Source: an uncultured Bacteroidota bacterium
Lineage (GTDB): Bacteria > Bacteroidota > Bacteroidia > Chitinophagales > Chitinophagaceae
Assembly: GCA_903929655.1 (NCBI GenBank)
Contig: CAIYVS010000428.1
Location: forward strand, 1-8,910
Direction of reading: 5' to 3'
Length of the DNA: 8,910 nucleotides
How positions within the stretch are numbered: the stretch's first letter is position 1; every line of letters begins with the position of its first letter. The notes beneath the pieces are model-generated. The model saw only the letters and a list, made by a program, of their open reading frames with translations. It made no database searches and was not told the DNA's origin. A program made the position numbers and the translations under genes. This document shows, one piece after another, positions 5,511 to 8,910 of the stretch.

Positions 5511-5872
5511 TTTGTCAGGTAATATGCTTGTTTAAAAATTTCATTTACATTCAATCTCTTATTTATGATCCCCTTGCTTTTAAGAGTATTTATTTCAAGT
5601 TTATTAAGCACGATCAACGAGTAATCACCCCAGGGCAAAACAAAATGACGCTTCCCGCCTGCGACCTTATTCACCTTACTCATTTTTGCTCTTTTATCAG
5701 CATATTTTTTGGCAAACCACCAATGACCATAACCAGCGAATATCCTGAGCTCTGATTTTGATGTCAGATAAACAAAACAGAGGTTTTTGAACCATAACCA
5801 GATCATCTGCCATTGTCCTTTTATCCACTGCCATGTGAGGCGCATTTTGTTTTTAAGAGTTGTTAATTTCAT
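5507..5872 (-). CDS. 121-aa Trp-rich hypothetical protein
   Basis: ATG at 5872 overlaps the stop of the DUF3820 gene (ATGA), and its own stop overlaps the next start (ATGA), so it is in a coupled chain. Residues 10-40 hold a Trp-rich amphipathic region (TWQWIKGQWQMIWLWFKNLCFVYL) that could lie on a membrane surface or pack as a hydrophobic hairpin. The middle (RIFAGYGHWWFAKKYADKRAKMSKV) is basic and aromatic. The end (about 75-121) reads as a compact alpha/beta piece (HFVLPWGDYSLIVLNKLEINTLKSKG). Eight tryptophans in 121 residues is unusual. No known domain is recognised; a membrane-associated or RNA/DNA-contacting role is conceivable but unsupported. Confidence 0.7.
   Translation of the reverse strand: MKLTTLKNKMRLTWQWIKGQWQMIWLWFKNLCFVYLTSKSELRIFAGYGHWWFAKKYADKRAKMSKVNKVAGGKRHFVLPWGDYSLIVLNKLEINTLKSKGIINKRLNVNEIFKQAYYLTK
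5821..5829 (+). promoter_or_regulatory. DnaA-box-like 9-mer (8/9)
   Basis: TTATCCACT matches the DnaA box TTATNCACA at 8 of 9 positions. It lies inside the 121-aa gene. Single near-matches are expected by chance in AT-rich DNA; it is listed because the window encodes a DnaA domain IV protein. Confidence 0.2.
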
Positions 5873-6051
5873 TTAGACTTATTTTTAAGATCAATTTCAG
5901 CCTGTAAAACCTCAAGATTATCAAAGATGTATTGTTTCACATCTCCGCTACATTTATCATTATCATAAAGCCAGATCAGGTAATCCGGTGGTACATTTGC
6001 CATTTTAGTACCCTTGTTTTTGCCATAAGGCATTAAACTATTATCTTCCAT
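5869..6051 (-). CDS. DUF3820-family small protein
   Basis: 60 aa; ATG at 6051, one base after the stop of the 160-aa gene. The DUF3820 pattern is clear: MPYGKNKGTKMANVPPDYLIWLY (7-29), then SGDVKQYIFDNLEVLQAEI (35-53). The family is a short helical domain also found appended to exonuclease X/DnaQ-type exonucleases, where it is thought to assist DNA processing; the free-standing version occurs widely in phage genomes. Its function is not established. Here it has the length of the bare domain. Its position among recombination genes is consistent with a DNA-processing accessory role. The family assignment is strong because the MPYGK..G..l..vP..YL.Wl signature is intact. Confidence 0.85.
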   Translation of the reverse strand: MEDNSLMPYGKNKGTKMANVPPDYLIWLYDNDKCSGDVKQYIFDNLEVLQAEIDLKNKSK

Positions 6052-6052
6052 A

Positions 6053-6535
6053 TTAAGCTGCTTTATTATTTTTATTGATTAGTGACTGCATTTCTGCCTG
6101 ATGCTGTTTCCAGTTAATGTCCGGCTCTGATATTACAGTATTCAAATACATTGCACAGTGATACCGGATATTTGAGACATAAGCCTGATGATCAATTGTT
6201 AGAAATTCCCGCTTTGAAACCGGGATAGTTAAGAGCTCGCCGGTTTCTCTGTTAAGTACAGTTTTTGATGCAAATAGGGCCTTCCAAAACAAATCAACAT
6301 CATCAACATCAACCACGTCATAACCTGCGTCAATCAGTGCCGGGAGTGATTCTTTATATACACCATTATAAAGCCATTGGAACTGTTTATGTGAGGCCTT
6401 CTTATATTCCTTCTGGACAGTTGTAATATATCTCCCCGGCGGCAATAGATTGAGCTGTACCCTGAAATCATGGCCGTTCTCAAGACGAAATGGCTTGTCT
6501 TGCTCTTTAATTCCGGTGTATTCAAGGCGTTTCAT
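6053..6535 (-). CDS. 160-aa phage recombination-block protein, unassigned
   Basis: ATG at 6535 immediately follows the TAA of the small Cys-cluster gene (TAAATG, no gap). The N-terminal 45 residues form a beta-rich piece (GIKEQDKPFRLENGHDFRVQLN, PPGRYITTVQKEYKKAS). The rest is helical with conserved-looking aromatic and acidic positions: HKQFQWLYNGVYKESLPAL, DVDLFWKALFASK, SKREFLTIDHQAYVSNIRYHCAMYL, and SEPDINWK near the end. The order 'small beta part, then W-rich helices with WK and SK..F' recalls NinB-type phage recombination mediators, but I cannot show homology. The Asp/Val run DVVDVDDVD (72-80) is encoded by near-repeated triplets and is low complexity. Coding is secure; the function is unknown, plausibly DNA recombination given its neighbours. 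Confidence 0.75.
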   Translation of the reverse strand: MKRLEYTGIKEQDKPFRLENGHDFRVQLNLLPPGRYITTVQKEYKKASHKQFQWLYNGVYKESLPALIDAGYDVVDVDDVDLFWKALFASKTVLNRETGELLTIPVSKREFLTIDHQAYVSNIRYHCAMYLNTVISEPDINWKQHQAEMQSLINKNNKAA

Positions 6536-6739
6536 TTATGCTCTTTTCTTATAGTTTTGATCAGATTGATATTTAATTTTTTTACATTCTTCACAACGAC
6601 AACCCCTTTTATTATAAGCACTTAGGCTGGGGTGTTTTATCCTTTTACTTGCCGATTTTCTCATTTTTGCAAGTGTTTCTTCCGAATGATGCTTGCCCTT
6701 ATTCCATTGATTACCGATTAGTCCAATGATCTTTTCCAT
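6536..6739 (-). CDS. 67-aa NUMOD3-like / Cys-cluster small protein
   Basis: The frame extends up to 6799, but the ATG at 6739 is chosen because it lies 4 nt after the stop of the MBL gene, while the longer form would overlap that gene by 56 nt. Residues 13-33 (NKGKHHSEETLAKMRKSASKR) match the NUMOD3 motif GK.hSEET..Km..a. known from homing endonucleases, and residues 42-55 hold GCRCEECKK (C47, C49, C52), a short Cys cluster common in small phage proteins. There is no GIY-YIG, HNH or other catalytic domain, so it may be the DNA-binding remnant of a homing endonuclease or a small DNA-binding protein in its own right. Another NUMOD3-like motif occurs in the zinc-finger nuclease about 2 kb downstream in transcription. 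Confidence 0.7.
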   Translation of the reverse strand: MEKIIGLIGNQWNKGKHHSEETLAKMRKSASKRIKHPSLSAYNKRGCRCEECKKIKYQSDQNYKKRA

Positions 6740-6743
6740 ATAT

Positions 6744-7487
6744 TTAGAATGGCCACTTATTGAAGTCGACAATGAGTCCCTGTTTAGCAATATGGACATT
6801 TTTGCCTGTCAGTTCTTGAATTTTATTTTGAAATTGTTTCTCGTTACTATTTGATTCCGAAAGGTGAAGGAGTATAATATTATTCACACCGCTCAGATCA
6901 TTGGCTTTCAGAAAATCAATTGTGGTTTGTAGTTCCATGTGTGATTGAATTACCCGGTTACGGACATACATATTTGCTGTACCATTGAGTAACTTCTGAT
7001 CAATGATTTTCTCATCGTAATTGCATTCAATGAGGATATTGTTTAATCCGGGGAATTTAAAAGGACAATACCACGTATCAGTGATGAAGCAAGTCAAACC
7101 GCATTCAGGATGATCAATAAGATATCCATAGTTCATAACATCATGCCTGAGCTCAAACGGCTTAATTCTGAATGATCCTATCTGATAAGTTAGTTTGGTT
7201 GTCAGGACATTAACATTGTGATATAATGCAGAATTAAAGCGACTTTGCCATGTCTCTAAATTCATGTAGCAGTTAATTCCGGCTTTCTGGTAGTCGACAA
7301 TATATCCGGAGTGATCGGCATGTCCGTGCGATACAATACAGCCGATAATCTTTGAAAGGTCAAAATCAAGGGCCTTTTTGACTTCCAATAGTTTAACCCC
7401 GGCCTCAATTATCAGACTTTCGCCTGTTGAGGACCGGAGTATATAACCATTTCCTGAAGAGGAGGACCCGAGGGTTATAAAGTTCAT
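6744..7487 (-). CDS. MBL-fold hydrolase, YycJ/WalJ-like putative exonuclease
   Basis: 247 aa; ATG at 7487 overlaps the stop of the 56-aa gene (ATGA), with AGAAGGAA just upstream as a reasonable ribosome site. The N-terminus LGSSSSGNGYIL (6-17) is the YycJ-type opening. H54-G-H56-A-D58-H59 is the metallo-beta-lactamase metal motif; H115, D137 (FITDT), the SH at 182-183 and H208 (LLHLSESN) fall where the other metal ligands and the closing motif lie. The YycJ branch is considered to contain 5'-end nucleases. Placed directly after recT in the same transcript, it is a good candidate for the end-resecting partner of the annealing protein, taking the role of RecE or lambda Exo, neither of which is present (inference). 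The active site looks complete. Confidence 0.9.
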   Translation of the reverse strand: MNFITLGSSSSGNGYILRSSTGESLIIEAGVKLLEVKKALDFDLSKIIGCIVSHGHADHSGYIVDYQKAGINCYMNLETWQSRFNSALYHNVNVLTTKLTYQIGSFRIKPFELRHDVMNYGYLIDHPECGLTCFITDTWYCPFKFPGLNNILIECNYDEKIIDQKLLNGTANMYVRNRVIQSHMELQTTIDFLKANDLSGVNNIILLHLSESNSNEKQFQNKIQELTGKNVHIAKQGLIVDFNKWPF

Positions 7488-7654
7488 AGATTTCCTTCTA
7501 TGTTTGTTTCTTTGATAGAAATTACCATATCCGTAACCTGTTCAATCATTTCCTTATCTTTTTCAATAAGTACTTTGTCTGCAATATCATACACTCTGAG
7601 AACCTTAAAACCGGAATGATCATCGTGCTCTGCACATAATGCTAATGCTTTCAT
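7484..7654 (-). CDS. 56-aa small protein between recT and the MBL gene
   Basis: ATG at 7652-7654 shares a base with the TGA of recT (TGATG) and the stop at 7484-7486 overlaps the MBL start (ATGA), so both ends are coupled; this is the main reason to believe it. The product starts MKALALCAEHDDHSGFKVLR, has a possible metal-ligand cluster near the N-terminus (C7, H10, H13), and continues as an acidic/basic helix (VLIEKDKEMIEQVTDMVISIKETN). I recognise no family. A bridging or accessory role for the RecT/exonuclease pair is possible but unproven. Confidence 0.75.
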   Translation of the reverse strand: MKALALCAEHDDHSGFKVLRVYDIADKVLIEKDKEMIEQVTDMVISIKETNIEGNL

Positions 7655-8589
7655 CAGAATCCCGGTTTGCTTGTTTTCCCAAGATCAGTTAAGTTCCCGG
7701 CCTGTTCCGTCTCAGCCATTTCCGGCTCATGCCTCTGTTCGGCCTTAACCTCCTTTTTCTCCTCCACAATCTGAGTGGGAATATCCATTGTTATCTCTTC
7801 TTTATTGGCATTGTCATTGATAACCTGTTTTGAGGCTGCAGACCTTTCATCCCGGTCATCATCATCAAATAATGAACTATCATCAGATGAAGAAATAAAC
7901 AGTTTGCAGGCCCGGCTTATCACAGTTTTCTTTGCCATTTCTCCCGCAAAGTTCTTATGAGCCGGAGAATTGCCTTTCATTGGTCCCTGCATCCATGACT
8001 GGCGGATCTGTGCCATAGTCATTATCTCAACATAAGGCGGTTGGTTCCCGTTGAATATAAGGGTAGCATAGGCCCCGATGATTTTATTATCGTCGATGTT
8101 CTTGAGGCTTTGTTCGTGCTTTATTATTTTCCGGTATCCGTTAGTCTCAATGGCATATTCAAATACATCATCTTCGTAGATCACCATGCCGACGGCTTCC
8201 TTAACATTGGCATATCTCTTTGCCAGTGTGATAGTGCCGTGATATTCCCGCTGCAGTGTGAGTTTGTCACCATAAACCAGGAAGTCGCACTGTTTTTTAA
8301 CCGGATTAAGTCCCTGGAGCACCATGTTAAGCAGTGCATTAGCAATACTGTCTTTAGTGCAGACAGACAGTGCGGCATTGTTGTTTTTATCTTTTGTCTC
8401 AACCAGGATCAGCCAGGCTGACTTTAGTGCATTTTCCGGGGAATAGTCATCCGGTAGTTTAATGTCACGGTTTGCCGTGAAGACCTTGACTTTATTTAAT
8501 ACAAGATCCGCAAGGGTTTTCTCCTGTTGGACTGCAGGAGTGGTCTGTTTTTCCGTGCCGGTTTTAGCGGCTTCATTCTGTTTTGTCAT
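7654..8589 (-). CDS. recT: RecT-family single-strand annealing protein
   Basis: 311 aa from the ATG at 8589; the frame is open to a TTG at 8646, but the extra residues (HKSVNKHKF and on) are not RecT-like. After a polar N-terminus, the RecT core spans about 80-245: SIANALLNMVLQGLNPVKKQCDFLVYGDKLTLQ, a YHGTITLAKRYANV segment, VIYEDDVFEY, MTMAQIRQSW, and HKNFAGEMAKKTVISRACK (about 211-229), ending in SSDDSSLFDDDD. RecT coats single-stranded DNA and promotes annealing and strand invasion during phage recombination. The tail after about 245 is Glu/Lys-rich and probably disordered, a usual site for partner contacts. It is the first clear gene of the transcript, with the MBL putative exonuclease two genes on. 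Length and motifs fit an intact gene. Confidence 0.95.
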   Translation of the reverse strand: MTKQNEAAKTGTEKQTTPAVQQEKTLADLVLNKVKVFTANRDIKLPDDYSPENALKSAWLILVETKDKNNNAALSVCTKDSIANALLNMVLQGLNPVKKQCDFLVYGDKLTLQREYHGTITLAKRYANVKEAVGMVIYEDDVFEYAIETNGYRKIIKHEQSLKNIDDNKIIGAYATLIFNGNQPPYVEIMTMAQIRQSWMQGPMKGNSPAHKNFAGEMAKKTVISRACKLFISSSDDSSLFDDDDRDERSAASKQVINDNANKEEITMDIPTQIVEEKKEVKAEQRHEPEMAETEQAGNLTDLGKTSKPGF

Positions 8590-8644
8590 AATTTGGGTTT
8601 TTTGATTTGGTAATATAAATTTATGCTTATTTACTGATTTATGC

Positions 8645-8657
8645 AAGTATGATACTT
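8645..8657. promoter_or_regulatory. 13-bp palindrome upstream of recT, candidate operator
   Basis: AAGTAT-G-ATACTT is a perfect 6-bp inverted repeat around one base, about 56-68 nt upstream of the recT ATG in the only sizeable non-coding stretch before it. This is where an operator for an early-gene repressor would be expected. No clean TAnnTTTG element is found beside it, so the promoter itself is not located. Confidence 0.35.
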
Positions 8658-8690
8658 CTTATTTGCAATACGATGGGCAAATTTTTTTAG

Positions 8691-8792
8691 TTACCAATTA
8701 TCATATTCTCTATCATAAGCCTCTTGTGCAGCATCTTTGGCAGCACGGTCATAATCCCTTTCAAGTTCTCTTATTTCACGGCTTTTTTCCAA
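8691..8792 (-). pseudogene. Short coding-like C-terminal fragment, no ATG
   Basis: A frame ending in TAA at 8691-8693 encodes a charged helical segment of about 33 residues (KSREIRELERDYDRAAKD, then AAQEAYDREYDNW). It looks like a true protein end by composition but has no ATG; only TTG codons (8790-8792 and further up) precede it, before an in-frame stop at 8811-8813. It could be a TTG-started small protein or the end of a gene broken by a frameshift or rearrangement near 8800. The family is not recognised. Confidence 0.35.
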
Positions 8793-8824
8793 TAACAATG
8801 ACAAGCAAGTTTAGATGGTTGCTT

Positions 8825-8910
8825 TCATGTACTTACGAAAGGAAAAGTTTTATATTGAAATGATCTGTTTTTGAGGCCAAAATGATTCATGATGTATTGG
8901 CCAGCGTAAA
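8825..8910 (-). CDS. Possible C-terminus of a gene entering from the right edge
   Basis: A frame with stop TGA at 8825-8827 stays open to the right edge, giving 27 residues (visible start YAGQYIMNHFGLKN, end KTFPFVST). It may be the end of a gene upstream of recT or a chance frame. There is too little sequence to decide. It ends 32 nt before the start of the coding-like fragment at 8691-8792. Confidence 0.25.
   Translation of the reverse strand, partial: YAGQYIMNHFGLKNRSFQYKTFPFVST

Noticed and set aside
6297..6318. Repeated CATCAAC-type triplets suggesting iterons
   Set aside because: They encode the Asp/Val run in the 160-aa protein, are very short and are not spaced like iterons.
6334..6525. 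Minus-strand frame of 63 codons inside the 160-aa gene
   Set aside because: Fully nested in another frame of a gene with coupled start and stop; no domain or ribosome site.
8041..8421. Plus-strand open frame of 126 codons
   Set aside because: Exactly antisense to the conserved core of recT; it is long because of the codon use of recT.

Overview
The window is AT-rich and every convincing gene lies on the minus strand, so transcription runs from the right edge to the left. Genes are short and packed, and many are joined by ATGA, TGATG, TAATG or zero-gap junctions. The content is a phage early (recombination and replication) module: a RecT annealing protein, an MBL-fold putative exonuclease, a PD-(D/E)XK nuclease, a DUF3820 protein, a YdaU/DUF1376-like replication protein and a stand-alone DnaA domain IV protein. 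The protein types, the weak Shine-Dalgarno signals and one TAnnTTTG promoter candidate fit a prophage or phage of a Bacteroidetes host. That host assignment is inference. No integrase, packaging, structural or lysis gene is in view.

In order of transcription: (1) 8910-8590 holds two short coding-like fragments and a 13-bp palindrome ahead of recT. (2) 8589-6744 is the recombination block: recT, a 56-aa protein, and a YycJ-like MBL hydrolase. (3) 6739-5289 is a run of small accessory genes: a NUMOD3/Cys-cluster protein, a 160-aa unassigned protein, DUF3820, a Trp-rich protein and a small His-rich putative exported peptide. (4) 5236-3935 holds a triple zinc-finger/NUMOD3/PD-(D/E)XK nuclease and a winged-helix protein. 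(5) 3934-3409 is about 525 bases with no convincing gene. It holds a promoter candidate, a strong 71-nt inverted repeat and a doubtful ORF. (6) 3408-1793 is a coupled pair: a PAPS-reductase/DndC-like PP-loop ATPase with a CC-X79-CXXC iron-sulfur motif, and a radical SAM enzyme. (7) 1796-1 is the replication block: DUF1376-like protein, a putative DNA-binding protein, 77-aa and 44-aa proteins, and the DnaA domain IV protein running off the left edge.

The recombination block probably resects and anneals DNA ends. The replication block probably supplies origin recognition and primosome recruitment. The most unusual part is the PP-loop/radical SAM pair, which is translationally coupled to the replication gene and preceded by a long structured leader. 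It looks like a two-enzyme modification cassette, perhaps sulfur chemistry on nucleic acid, rather than sulfate assimilation. That function is inferred and not shown by the sequence.
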